Assembly (NCBI GenBank): GCA_963816725.1
Contig: CAWFMC010000013.1
Span: 558,001-622,000 of the forward strand
Length of the DNA stretch: 64,000 bases
DNA from: CAVSUB01 sp963816725
Lineage (GTDB): Bacteria; Acidobacteriota; Vicinamibacteria; Vicinamibacterales; 2-12-FULL-66-21
Direction: 5' to 3'
Positions 8,059 to 17,298 of this stretch are shown here, one piece after another. Within the stretch, counting starts at the first letter, position 1. Every line of letters starts with the position of its first letter. The notes beneath the pieces were generated by a model, which was given only the letters and a program-made list of their open reading frames with translations, did no database searches and had not been told where the DNA came from. The position numbers and the translations under genes were made by a program.

Positions 8059-9969
8059 TCACGCGACCGGGACACCTGATGCTGGCCGGACCTGGTCTTC
8101 GCCTGGACTCTTTGGCGGCACCAGCGCGTTTGCGGTCGGCGTAGCGGGCGCGGTGAACCAGTCCTTGGGTGGCACGACCTTCGGCACGCTGGGATCCCCT
8201 TCGTAGGCCGGGGTCATGATCTGGACGCCGTACTCGTTGAACACGTCGAGAATGTTGGTGTGCATCGCCGTGTAGAGCGGCAACATCGCCTTGACGTCGG
8301 TGCAGTGCAGGTTCAGCTCGTAGGTGATGGCGAAGTCGCCCAGCTTCTTGAGCCGCACGAACGCCCGCGGCGCCTCGCCTGACGGGAGCGCACAGCGCGC
8401 CGCCGCCGCGAGGAGCATTGCTTCGACCTGCCGCCACGGTGTCTCGTAGCCGATGCCCACCTCGGTGTGGAGGATGAGACCGTGCGCCCGGGCCAGCGAC
8501 GAGTAGTTGATCACGTCGCCCGATAGGATCTGGGAGTTCGGAATCACGATCTCTTCGTTCTTGAACGATCTGAGGTGCGTAACCTGGAGGCGCATCTCGA
8601 TCACGTCGCCCATCGCCTCGCCGATCTTGACCCGGTCGCCGACCTTGAACGCGCGGCGGTAGGTCATCATGTAGCCGGCGATGATGTTCGAGATCGCGGA
8701 CGACGAGCCCAGCGAGAAGACGATCCCGATGAACAGCGACACGCCCTTGAAGGCCTCGGATTCCGACCCGGGGATGTAGGGATAGGCCACGATCAACCCG
8801 AAGGCGATGATCGCCACCCGCACGATCTTGTAGGTCGGCGCCGCCCAGTCGGCATCGAAGTTGGAGAGCGTCACCGCGCCGCGGCCCACCGTTTCGAAGA
8901 ACAGCCGGACCAGCCTGAGGAGCAGGCGGATGGCGAAGAACAGCACCGCCAGGAAGACGAGCCTGGGAATGTTGTCGACGAAGCCCCGGCCGATGACCTC
9001 CAGCGGCGCGAGCGCGAAGCCGACGACGTCCTGTGACAGACCGCGCGTCCACGGCCACGCGGCGAGCACGTATCCGACGTAGATCAGCCCGCCGGCGAGC
9101 AGGATGATGGTCCGGAGCGCGACCAGCGCGGTTCTCAGGCCTGCACGGATCCGATCGGCCCGCATGACCTCGAAGGACTGAATCCCGACGCTGTGGACGC
9201 GCGCATCCACCCGGCGCGCCAGGAACGCGTTGAGCCGATTCCAGAACCACCAGGCCAGCGCGACACCGAGCGCCAGCAAGAGCGTTGCGATCAGCGTCCT
9301 GACGGCTGCCCCTCGCAGGGCCGCGGGCGTACGCGCAGCGCGGTACTCCAGGATCGCCTGGCGTATCCGGAGGAGGTGCGTGCGCGCGAGCTCGCCGCGC
9401 CCGACCTGCTCGAGCGCCGCATCGGCATCGAAGACCATCATGATCGGCCGGTCGCCCGCGGCGAGCTCGGCGGCGCTCTCGGTGTCAATGACCCGAAGCG
9501 AGTCGACCGGAACGGCCCGGTCGGCCGCCGCCGCGACGATCCGCTCGTTGACCGAGCGCGCCCGGACCTCGGCGGGATACGAGGCGACTCCCCGGACCTC
9601 GAACAGGACGGCACCGTCGATCTCGACCGGCGCGGTAGCGATGGTTTCCTCGGCGGCTCGGCGGCTCGCGTCCTGCGCCTCCACTCGTCCAGCGCCGGCC
9701 AGAAGGGCGATGAGCGCCAGCGCCAGGACGTAAACGCGCGCCACGGCTCTCAGGGCGGCTGCCGGCGGTGGGCTCGCCTTCGTCAATTCCCGGTTCGCGG
9801 AATGCGCAGCAGCGCCGCTCACTGGCGGATCGTCGACCACTCGTTCCCGCGAGGTCGCGCCGGGGGGACGGACGACGCCCCGCGTCCGCGCCGTTGATGG
9901 CGGAAGGACCCGGTCAACCTCGACCGACAAGGCGTCCTCCCGGTATTCGCGCGCGTTGGCGTCGGCCAT
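8059..9969 (-). CDS. MscS-family mechanosensitive channel with periplasmic N-terminal domain
   Basis: About 636 residues. An N-terminal hydrophobic segment ending in VEAQ looks like a signal sequence, preceded by about 75 polar residues that may mean the true start is further in. Then come a periplasmic domain, about four helices, and the MscS pore and beta domain: FSLGSSSAISNIIAGYMMTY (pore helix), GDRVKIGEAMGDV, VIPNSQILSGDVINYS. Such channels release solutes on osmotic downshock. The C-terminal tail is Pro-rich. Confidence 0.85.
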   Translation of the reverse strand: MADANAREYREDALSVEVDRVLPPSTARTRGVVRPPGATSRERVVDDPPVSGAAAHSANRELTKASPPPAAALRAVARVYVLALALIALLAGAGRVEAQDASRRAAEETIATAPVEIDGAVLFEVRGVASYPAEVRARSVNERIVAAAADRAVPVDSLRVIDTESAAELAAGDRPIMMVFDADAALEQVGRGELARTHLLRIRQAILEYRAARTPAALRGAAVRTLIATLLLALGVALAWWFWNRLNAFLARRVDARVHSVGIQSFEVMRADRIRAGLRTALVALRTIILLAGGLIYVGYVLAAWPWTRGLSQDVVGFALAPLEVIGRGFVDNIPRLVFLAVLFFAIRLLLRLVRLFFETVGRGAVTLSNFDADWAAPTYKIVRVAIIAFGLIVAYPYIPGSESEAFKGVSLFIGIVFSLGSSSAISNIIAGYMMTYRRAFKVGDRVKIGEAMGDVIEMRLQVTHLRSFKNEEIVIPNSQILSGDVINYSSLARAHGLILHTEVGIGYETPWRQVEAMLLAAAARCALPSGEAPRAFVRLKKLGDFAITYELNLHCTDVKAMLPLYTAMHTNILDVFNEYGVQIMTPAYEGDPSVPKVVPPKDWFTAPATPTANALVPPKSPGEDQVRPASGVPVA

Positions 9970-10078
9970 GGTCATCGTCCAGTTCTTTGTCGAGGGTCAG
10001 CCGGTGAGCACGCGCGGCGCTTGCCGCCGGACGGCACCGATGGAGCAGAGTCCCATCAGGTTGCGGAGACCGCCGAAG

Positions 10079-10094
10079 CTCCGTAATGCCGGAG
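10079..10094. promoter_or_regulatory. Operator-type inverted repeat CTCCG-N6-CGGAG
   Basis: CTCCGTAATGCCGGAG, perfect 5-bp arms. It matches the operator seen upstream of the electron-transfer, ATP synthase and regulator genes, but here I cannot find a strong sigma-54 promoter at the usual distance on either strand. The best downstream match is at 10253-10268, 174 bp from the start of the repeat. Confidence 0.55.
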
Positions 10095-10252
10095 GATCGA
10101 CGACGCTCCGGAGTCCGCGTCGACGAGCATATCTCGTCGTCGTTCCCGACCGCGATCCAAGAGGGCCGGGCGGAGACCGCGCTGCCGCGCGTTGGGCGAT
10201 TGGCGTATTCCGTCGCGTCGAAGGAAGCACCGTGCCAGATCGTCCGTCCTCT

Positions 10253-10268
10253 CGGTGCACGCCTTGCA
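10253..10268 (+). promoter_or_regulatory. Weak candidate sigma-54 promoter
   Basis: CGGTGCACGCCTTGCA: the -12 part (TTGCA) is perfect, the -24 part keeps only GG and C. No clear gene follows until 10674, so this may be chance. Confidence 0.3.
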
Positions 10269-10647
10269 GCGATTCGATCACCAGACTCCGACGCGTCGCT
10301 GATTTCCTCGATTTCGTTCGCCGACACATGGCCGCGCGTGCGCGGGCGCTATGGACGTGCTCATCACGAACCGCCCGCGACGCCACGAGCTGGAAGGGTC
10401 AGACAGTCGCGATGATGGGTGTGCTCGCGATGATTGCGGTGGCGGTGAGCCACATCGACGCCTGGCGGATCCCTGTTTGCAGCGACGTGAGTGCCAGGAT
10501 CCAATTGGCGCCTTCCCTGAGATTGAGTTGAACATGCCGGCGGAGAAATTTCACCACGACGTGCAATCACTCCCCGACAGCGAACGCTGCACAGGGAATT
10601 TCAAGGCGGCCTTGCAGCCTCTGCGGTCCTCTGCTGATCACGCGAAA

Positions 10648-10663
10648 GGGCTGGAACGTTGCG
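10648..10663 (+). promoter_or_regulatory. Candidate sigma-54 promoter just before the MFS gene
   Basis: GGGCTGGAACGTTGCG has GGGC at -24 and TTGC at -12 with correct spacing. The predicted start of transcription would fall on the ATG at 10674, conflicting with the GGGAG ribosome-binding site at 10663-10667. Possibly leaderless, more likely fortuitous. Confidence 0.3.
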
Positions 10664-10673
10664 GGAGACGGGC

Positions 10674-11987
10674 ATGAGCCGGGGCGCGAAAACGGCGACG
10701 ATCGCCTGGCTGGTCACGGCGGTCTACTACTTCTACCAGTACTCGCTGCGATCCGCGCCAGCGGTCATGATGCCGCAGCTGTCCGAGGCCTTCGGCCTGA
10801 CCACGATGGGCGTGGCGTCGCTGGCCGGGCTCTTCTACTACAGCTACTCGCCCTTCAGCCTGATCGCCGGCGTCGCGCTGGACCGCCTGGGGCCCCGTTC
10901 GGTGGTGCCGATCGGGGCCGCCGCGGTCGGCGTCGGCGCACTGCTGTTCGCATCGGGTAATCCTCAGGCCGCCAGCATCGGCCGTCTGTTGCAGGGTGCC
11001 GGCGGCGTCTTCGCCCTCATCGGGGCGGCGTACATCGCGACCACCAACTTCCCGGCGTCACGCGCCGCGACGCTCATCGGCGCGACGCAGATGTTCGGCA
11101 TGGCCGGCGGCTCCGCCGGCCAGTTCGTCGTCGGGCCGATCATCGGCGCCGGCGTGCCGTGGTCGACGTTCTGGGCCGGCATGGGCCTCCTCGGATTGGT
11201 GATCAGCGGACTGCTGGTCGTCCTGCTGCCGTCGGCGAAACCGGCCGCGCGGCGCGACGACTGGCTCAAGCCGGCCCTCGCCGCGCTCGGCACGGTGTTC
11301 CGCAACCCGCAATCCCTCCTCTGCGGCATCATCGCCGGGCTGCTGTTCATCCCGACGACCATCTTCGACATGACCTGGGGCGTCCGCTATCTGCAGGACG
11401 CGCGCGGCGTGGATTACGCCTCGGCGGTGTTGCGTTCGTCGATGGTGCCCATCGGCTGGATGATCGGGTGCCCGCTGCTCGGTCTGTTCTCCGATCGGCT
11501 CGGCCGCCGCAAGCCGGTTATCATTGCCGGGGCTACTGTGCTCCTGGTGACGCTGGCGTGGATCCTCTTTGGCATCCCGAGCGTGTTTCCCCCCTACATC
11601 CTCGGGCTGATTGCCGGCATCGGCTCGGGCGCCGCGATGCTGCCGTATACCGTCATCAAGGAAGCCAACCCGCCGGAAACCAGCGGCACGGCGACCGGCG
11701 TGGTGAATTTTCTGAACTTCACCTTCAGCGCGCTGCTCACGCCGGTTTTCGGCCGGGTGCTCGTCAACGCTGCGGGAGGTGGGTCCGACATGCGGCTCGA
11801 GCACTACCAGACGGCGTTCACGCCGATGCTGTTCGGCGTTGGGCTCGCGATCCTGTTGACGTTGTTCCTGAAGGAAACAGGTCCGGCAGTCAAGCTGTCG
11901 GGTCGATTCACGGCACGAGGCACTCATGAACCCAGTCTCCGGAACGGGAAAGTACGAAGCGCTGCTGGAGAAGTGTCGCAACCTTGA
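10674..11987 (+). CDS. Major facilitator superfamily transporter
   Basis: A 437-residue protein with 12 predicted helices. The MFS signature (DRLGPRS) sits in the loop after helix 2 and SDRLGRRK in the equivalent loop of the second half. The substrate cannot be read from sequence; its position before phosphotransacetylase and acetate kinase suggests an organic acid or sugar acid linked to fermentation (inference). GGGAG precedes the ATG at 10674. The last 62 bases overlap the next gene. Confidence 0.8.
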   Translation: MSRGAKTATIAWLVTAVYYFYQYSLRSAPAVMMPQLSEAFGLTTMGVASLAGLFYYSYSPFSLIAGVALDRLGPRSVVPIGAAAVGVGALLFASGNPQAASIGRLLQGAGGVFALIGAAYIATTNFPASRAATLIGATQMFGMAGGSAGQFVVGPIIGAGVPWSTFWAGMGLLGLVISGLLVVLLPSAKPAARRDDWLKPALAALGTVFRNPQSLLCGIIAGLLFIPTTIFDMTWGVRYLQDARGVDYASAVLRSSMVPIGWMIGCPLLGLFSDRLGRRKPVIIAGATVLLVTLAWILFGIPSVFPPYILGLIAGIGSGAAMLPYTVIKEANPPETSGTATGVVNFLNFTFSALLTPVFGRVLVNAAGGGSDMRLEHYQTAFTPMLFGVGLAILLTLFLKETGPAVKLSGRFTARGTHEPSLRNGKVRSAAGEVSQP

Positions 11988-12870
11988 GCCAGCCCCCACG
12001 GCAGTCGCGCATCCCGCGGATGCCTCGTCGCTCGCCGGCGCGCTGGAGGCGGCCGAGCAGGGCCTGATCGTTCCGATCCTGGTCGGGCCGGCGGCCAAGA
12101 TCCGGGAGATCGCCGCGGCCAACGGCCTGACCCTCGGCGACACGCGCATCGTCGACGCCCCGCACAGCCACGCCTCGGCGGCGAAGGCGGTGGAACTGGT
12201 CCGCAAGGGCGAAGCGGAGCTGCTGATGAAGGGCAGCCTGCACAGCGACGAGATCCTGGGCGCGGTGGTGGCCAAGGAAACCGGGCTGCGCACCGGGCGG
12301 CGGATCAGTCACGTCTTCATCATGGACGTGCCGACCTACCACAAGGTCCTCGTCGTGACTGACGCGGCCATCAACATCGCACCGGCGCTCGAGGACAAGG
12401 CGGACATCTGCCAGAACGCGATCGATCTGGCCGTGTCGCTCGGTGTGGCGCAACCGAAGGTCGCGATTCTCGCGGCGGTCGAGACCGTCACGTCGAAGAT
12501 GCCGGCCACGCTCGATGCCGCCTGCCTGTGCAAGATGGCCGACCGCGGTCAGATCAAGGGCGGCGTGCTCGACGGTCCGCTCGCATTCGACAACGCCATC
12601 AGCAAGGACGCGGCGCGGATCAAGGGCATCAAGTCGGCGGTCGCCGGCGATCCCGACATCCTGCTCGTCCCGGATCTCGAGGCCGGGAACATGCTGGCCA
12701 AGCAGCTCAGCTTCCTGGCCAATGCGGACAGTGCGGGCCTCGTGCTGGGCGCCCGCGTTCCGGTGATCCTCACCAGCCGGGCCGACAGCGTGCGATCGCG
12801 CATCGCGAGCTGCGCGGTGGCCATGCTCCTGGCGCACGCGCGCCGGCAGCAGCTTCAGGCAGTCGTGTAG
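11926..12870 (+). CDS. Phosphate acetyl/butyryl transferase
   Basis: A 314-residue enzyme of the PTA/PTB family, which swaps CoA and phosphate on acetyl or butyryl groups. The conserved stretches LLMKGSLHSDEILGAVV, GRRISHVF and LLVPDLEAGNMLAKQL are typical of the short PTB-like form. With acetate kinase directly downstream it would make acetyl phosphate for ATP. It overlaps the MFS gene by 62 bases; no later in-frame start would keep the conserved KYEALLEKC start region, so the overlap is probably real. Confidence 0.88.
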   Translation: MNPVSGTGKYEALLEKCRNLEPAPTAVAHPADASSLAGALEAAEQGLIVPILVGPAAKIREIAAANGLTLGDTRIVDAPHSHASAAKAVELVRKGEAELLMKGSLHSDEILGAVVAKETGLRTGRRISHVFIMDVPTYHKVLVVTDAAINIAPALEDKADICQNAIDLAVSLGVAQPKVAILAAVETVTSKMPATLDAACLCKMADRGQIKGGVLDGPLAFDNAISKDAARIKGIKSAVAGDPDILLVPDLEAGNMLAKQLSFLANADSAGLVLGARVPVILTSRADSVRSRIASCAVAMLLAHARRQQLQAVV

Positions 12871-12888
12871 CGACGGGGGAATCCTGGG

Positions 12889-14088
12889 ATGGCCGATTAC
12901 GCGATCGTTTTGAACGCGGGCTCGTCGAGCCTGAAATTCTCCGTCTACCACCACTCGGCGGACGCGAACACGTGGGACGTCGCCACTCGCGGCCAGATCG
13001 ACGGCATCGGATCCACGCCGCGATTTTCGGCCAAGGACGGCGACGGCGCTCGCCTGGCCGACGACGCGTTGCCGCCGGGTGTGGACGGACGCGGCGCCTT
13101 CGATGCGCTCGCCGCCTGGCTGCGGGCGCGCTACGGCGGCAGCGCGCGCGTGCTCGGGGTCGGCCATCGGGTCGTGCACGGCGGCGCGAAGTACGCGCGG
13201 CCCACCGTCGTCACCCCGGAGGTCATGTCGGATCTTCGGGCCCTGGTCCCGCTCGCGCCGCTGCACCAGCCGTACAACCTGGACGCGATCGACGCCGTGT
13301 CGACACGCCTGCCGGGCGTGCCCCAGGTCGCCTGTTTCGACACGAGCTTCCATCGCGGCCAGCCCGAGGTCGCCGAGCTCGTCCCGCTGCCACGCGATCT
13401 CTGCCGCGGCGGCGTCCAGCGGTACGGATTCCACGGCCTGTCGTACGAGTACATCGCCTCGGTTCTTCCCACCGCCGCACCCGAGATCGCCGGCGGACGG
13501 GTCATCGTCGCGCATCTGGGCAGCGGCGCGAGCATGTGCGCGATGCGCGATCGGAAGAGCGTCGACAGCACGCTCAGTTTCACCGCGCTGGACGGCCTGT
13601 GCATGGGGACGCGGCCGGGAGCCGTGGACCCGGGCGTCATCCTCTATCTGTTCCAGGTCCTGAACCTGTCGGCCAAGGAGGTCGAGACCATCCTCTACAA
13701 GAAATCCGGTCTCCTCGGCATCTCGGGCATCAGCAACGACATGCGCCAGCTTCTCGGCAACGAAGAGCCCGGCGCGCGGCTGGCGATCGATTACTTCGTC
13801 TACCAGGCCACGAAGCAGATCGGCGCGCTCGCCGGCGTGCTGGGCGGCCTCGACGGGCTGGTGTTCACCGCCGGCATCGGCGAGAACTCTGCGGAGATCC
13901 GCCGCCGGATCTGCGAAGCGTCCGCCTGGCTGGGGCTCGAGATCGACGCCGACGCCAACGCGCAGAAGGGCCCGCGGATCTCGCGGCCCGGAAGTCGCGT
14001 GTCGGCCTGGGTCATCCCCACAAACGAAGAACTGATCATCGCCCGGCACACCGGGGTGCTGCTGGGGCTGATCGAAGCCGTCATCTGA
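12889..14088 (+). CDS. ackA: Acetate kinase
   Basis: A 399-residue enzyme making ATP and acetate from acetyl phosphate. Visible family signatures are NAGSSSLKFSVY at the N-terminus, GHRVVHGG, FDTSFH, the ADP-binding HLGSGASMCA, and FTAGIGENS near the C-terminus. Length is normal. It follows the phosphotransacetylase by 18 bases and is 23 bases from pyruvate formate-lyase, so these genes very likely form one operon converting pyruvate to formate plus acetate with ATP gain. Confidence 0.95.
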   Translation: MADYAIVLNAGSSSLKFSVYHHSADANTWDVATRGQIDGIGSTPRFSAKDGDGARLADDALPPGVDGRGAFDALAAWLRARYGGSARVLGVGHRVVHGGAKYARPTVVTPEVMSDLRALVPLAPLHQPYNLDAIDAVSTRLPGVPQVACFDTSFHRGQPEVAELVPLPRDLCRGGVQRYGFHGLSYEYIASVLPTAAPEIAGGRVIVAHLGSGASMCAMRDRKSVDSTLSFTALDGLCMGTRPGAVDPGVILYLFQVLNLSAKEVETILYKKSGLLGISGISNDMRQLLGNEEPGARLAIDYFVYQATKQIGALAGVLGGLDGLVFTAGIGENSAEIRRRICEASAWLGLEIDADANAQKGPRISRPGSRVSAWVIPTNEELIIARHTGVLLGLIEAVI

Positions 14089-14111
14089 TCGGCAGGAAGC
14101 GAAGGCACGAC

Positions 14112-16382
14112 ATGACCGGGACCATCACGGCAGCTGAAACCCACGCCACCCATTCACGGTGGGCCGGATTCCGGATCGGGCTGTGGCAGAAGGAAATCAA
14201 CGTCCGCGACTTCATCCAGCAGAACTATGAAGCCTACGACGGCGACGCCTCGTTCCTGGCGGGCGCCACGCCTCGCACCACCGCGCTCTGGGGGAAGCTG
14301 ACCGACCTCTTCGTCGAGGAGCGCAAGAAGGGAGTCCTCGACGTCTCCCAGATTCCCAGCTCGATCACCGCTCACGCGCCCGGATACATCGACCGTCCGA
14401 ACGAGGTCATCGTCGGCCTCCAGACCGAGGCGCCGCTCAAGCGCGCGATCATGCCGAACGGCGGTCTGCGCATGGTGTTGAATGCGTTCAAGGCCTACGG
14501 CTACAAGCCGGATCCGCAGCTCGTCGAGACGTTCACCAAGTACCGCAAGACGCACAACGAAGGGGTGTTCGACGCCTACACCGCGGACGTCCGCCGCTGC
14601 CGCAGCTCACACATCCTGACCGGCCTCCCCGACGCCTACGGCCGGGGCCGCATCATCGGCGACTACCGCCGCGTGGCCCTGTACGGCGTCGCCCGCCTCG
14701 TCAAGCGGAAGCAGGAGGAGAGGGACGCGCTCGATTCCGAGATGTCGACGGACGAGGTGATCCGCGATCGCGAGGAGCTCTCGGAGCAGATCCGCTCGCT
14801 CAAGGACCTGCAGAAGATGGCCGAGGCCTACGGGTACGACATCTCGGGCCCGGCACAGACTGCGCGCGACGCGGTCCAATGGCTGTACTTCGGATACCTG
14901 GCCGGGGTGAAGGAACAGAACGGCGCGGCCATGTCGCTCGGCCGTGTCTCGACGTTCCTGGACATCTATTTTGCACGCGATATCGCCGCCGGCACGCTCA
15001 CCGAATCGCAGGCCCAGGAGATCGTCGATGACTTCGTGATCAAGTTGCGGATCGTCCGCTTCCTGCGCACGCCCGAGTACGACGACCTGTTCGCCGGGGA
15101 TCCGACCTGGGTCACCGAGTCCATCGGCGGCATGGGCGACGACGGCCGGTCCCTGGTCACGAAGACGAGCTTCCGGTTCCTGCAGACGCTGTTCAACCTC
15201 GGGCCCGCACCAGAGCCCAATCTCACCATCTGGTACTCGCCCCGGTTGCCTGAAGGGTTCAGGCACTTCGCCGCAAAGGTCGCGATCGAAACCAGCTCGA
15301 TCCAGTTCGAGAGCGACGAAACGATGCGCCGCGCGTGGGGCGACGACGGGGCGATCGCGTGCTGCGTGTCGCCGATGGCGATGGGTAAGCAGATGCAGTT
15401 CTTCGGCGCCCGCGCCAACCTCGCCAAGTGCCTGCTCTACGCCATCAACGGCGGCCGCGACGAGGCCACTGGCGAGCAGGTGGCGCCGGCCTTCCCGCCG
15501 GTGACCGGCGACGTGCTCGACTTCGACGATGTGCTCGACCGGTTCGAGAAGATGATGGACTGGCTGGCGGGCGTGTACGTGAACGCCATGAACATCATCC
15601 ACTACATGCACGACAAGTACGCCTACGAGCGGCTGGAGATGGCCCTCCACGACTACGCGCCGCTGCGGACCATGGCGTTCGGCATGGCCGGCATGTCGGT
15701 CGTCGCCGACAGCCTGTCGGCGATCCGTTTCGCGAAAGTGACGGTCGTGCGCGACGCCACCGGCCTGGTGACCGACTATCGCACCGAGGGCAGCTTCCCG
15801 TTCTTCGGCAACAACGACAACCGGGTCGATCACCTCGCCACATGGGTGGTCAGCACGTTCATGAGCAAGCTGCGGAAGTACCCGACCTATCGCCACGCGA
15901 TCCACACGCAATCGATCCTGACCATCACGTCGAACGTCGTCTACGGCAAGGCCACCGGCAATACGCCGGACGGACGGCGGAAAGGCGAGCCGTTCGCGCC
16001 GGGAGCGAACCCGATGCACGGGCGCGACAGCCACGGCATCCACGCCTCCGCGGCCTCCGTCGCGAAGATCCCGTATCGCGATGCCGCCGACGGCATCTCG
16101 CTGACCGCGAGCCTCGTCCCCGAGGGGCTCGGACGGGTGGCCGAGGACCGGGTCGTCAACCTGACCGGCATGCTCGACGCGTTCTTCAGCAGCACCGGGT
16201 TCCACATGAACGTCAACGTGCTCAATCGCGACATGCTGATCGACGCGATGGATCACCCCGAGAAGTATCCCAACCTGACGATCCGGGTGTCCGGGTATGC
16301 GGTCAACTTCGTGCGGCTCACGCGCGAGCAGCAGATGGACGTGATCACGCGGACGTTCCACGGAGCCGACGCCAGTGTCTGA
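14112..16382 (+). CDS. pflB: Pyruvate formate-lyase (formate C-acetyltransferase)
   Basis: A 756-residue glycyl-radical enzyme splitting pyruvate with CoA into acetyl-CoA and formate without oxygen. The adjacent active-site cysteines are in DGAIACCVSPM, and the radical glycine lies in the C-terminal IRVSGYAVNFVRL box. The two cysteines in a row separate true PFL from glycerol dehydratase-like relatives. Length matches the E. coli enzyme (760). GAAGG at 14101-14105 supports the ATG at 14112, although the frame is open far upstream through the acetate kinase gene. The activase overlaps its end by 8 bases. Confidence 0.96.
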   Translation: MTGTITAAETHATHSRWAGFRIGLWQKEINVRDFIQQNYEAYDGDASFLAGATPRTTALWGKLTDLFVEERKKGVLDVSQIPSSITAHAPGYIDRPNEVIVGLQTEAPLKRAIMPNGGLRMVLNAFKAYGYKPDPQLVETFTKYRKTHNEGVFDAYTADVRRCRSSHILTGLPDAYGRGRIIGDYRRVALYGVARLVKRKQEERDALDSEMSTDEVIRDREELSEQIRSLKDLQKMAEAYGYDISGPAQTARDAVQWLYFGYLAGVKEQNGAAMSLGRVSTFLDIYFARDIAAGTLTESQAQEIVDDFVIKLRIVRFLRTPEYDDLFAGDPTWVTESIGGMGDDGRSLVTKTSFRFLQTLFNLGPAPEPNLTIWYSPRLPEGFRHFAAKVAIETSSIQFESDETMRRAWGDDGAIACCVSPMAMGKQMQFFGARANLAKCLLYAINGGRDEATGEQVAPAFPPVTGDVLDFDDVLDRFEKMMDWLAGVYVNAMNIIHYMHDKYAYERLEMALHDYAPLRTMAFGMAGMSVVADSLSAIRFAKVTVVRDATGLVTDYRTEGSFPFFGNNDNRVDHLATWVVSTFMSKLRKYPTYRHAIHTQSILTITSNVVYGKATGNTPDGRRKGEPFAPGANPMHGRDSHGIHASAASVAKIPYRDAADGISLTASLVPEGLGRVAEDRVVNLTGMLDAFFSSTGFHMNVNVLNRDMLIDAMDHPEKYPNLTIRVSGYAVNFVRLTREQQMDVITRTFHGADASV

Positions 16383-17220
16383 CGCCGATCTGGCTGTCGA
16401 CACGCCGCTCACGGCGAAGAGCCCGTTCGAGCTGCGCGTCGATCTGGGCCGGAACGTGCCGGAGACCCAGGTCCGGAGCGCGCTCGCCTCGGGCGATATG
16501 GGTTTCCTCCACTCGTTCACCACGGGATCGGCGGTCGACGGGCCCGGCGTACGCGTGGTGGCCTGGACCGCCGGCTGCGTGTGGCGGTGCCTCTACTGCC
16601 ACAACCCGGACACCTGGACGATGACCAACGGCCTGCCGGTCACCGTCGCCAGGGCCACCGAGGAGCTCCGGAAGTATCAGCACGGCCTGAAGGTCATGTC
16701 CGGCGGGCTGACGATCAGCGGCGGCGAGCCGCTGATGCAGCACCGCTTCGTGATGAAGCTGTTCACGGCAGCGCGGGCGATGGGGATTCACACGACAATC
16801 GAGACCAACGGCTACTATGGGGACCGGCTGACGGATCAGGATCTCGAGGTCATCGATCTGGTGATGCTCGGGATCAAGACATGGGACCCTGAGCGGCACC
16901 GGCATCTCACGCGGATGGACGTCGAGCCGACCCTGGCGTTCGCGAGGCGGCTGGCGGCACAGCGACGGAAGATCTGGATCCGGTTCGTGCTGGTGCCGGG
17001 CTTGACGGACGACCTCGACGACATCGCCAACATCGCGCGCTTCGCCGGCGGTCTCGGCAATGTCGAACGTGTCGAGGTGCTGCCGTTCCATCAGCTGGGC
17101 AGCTTCAAGTGGGAGCGGCTCGGTCTGCCCTACACGTTGACGGCGGTCCAGCCGCCGACGCCGGAACTGACTGAGCGGGTCTGCGGGATCTTCCGGTCGG
17201 AAGGGCTGACCGCATATTGA
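16375..17220 (+). CDS. pflA: Pyruvate formate-lyase activating enzyme
   Basis: A 281-residue radical SAM protein. The cluster motif CVWRCLYC (CxxxCxxC) is followed by HNPDTW, and SGGEPL and ETNGYY match the SAM-binding motifs of the PflA family. It uses a [4Fe-4S] cluster and S-adenosylmethionine to create the glycyl radical on PflB. The start is a GTG at 16375, overlapping pflB. An N-terminal extension of about 45 residues comes before the core. Confidence 0.94.
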   Translation: MSDADLAVDTPLTAKSPFELRVDLGRNVPETQVRSALASGDMGFLHSFTTGSAVDGPGVRVVAWTAGCVWRCLYCHNPDTWTMTNGLPVTVARATEELRKYQHGLKVMSGGLTISGGEPLMQHRFVMKLFTAARAMGIHTTIETNGYYGDRLTDQDLEVIDLVMLGIKTWDPERHRHLTRMDVEPTLAFARRLAAQRRKIWIRFVLVPGLTDDLDDIANIARFAGGLGNVERVEVLPFHQLGSFKWERLGLPYTLTAVQPPTPELTERVCGIFRSEGLTAY

Positions 17221-17298
17221 TCCCTGCGTGGTCGACCGGGCGACGCAGCTGACGCTCCGCCAGCCCGCCTGACGACGCACGCGACAGGCAGGAGACGC

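Larger units (their letters stand above)
9970..10673. other. 700-bp intergenic region with one operator-like palindrome, no convincing gene
   Basis: This gap separates the MscS gene from the MFS transporter. Frames of 60-190 codons exist but none has a good start context or recognisable protein. The clearest features are the inverted repeat at 10079-10094, CTCCGGAG at 10106-10113, and two weak sigma-54 matches (10253-10268 and 10648-10663). A hydrophobic 39-codon frame at 10414-10533 is possible but unsupported. Confidence 0.5.

Noticed and set aside
12528..14111. Apparent 528-codon N-terminal extension of pyruvate formate-lyase
   Set aside because: The frame is open upstream through phosphotransacetylase and acetate kinase, but those genes are fully conserved in another frame, and the ATG at 14112 has a good ribosome-binding site and gives the standard PFL length.
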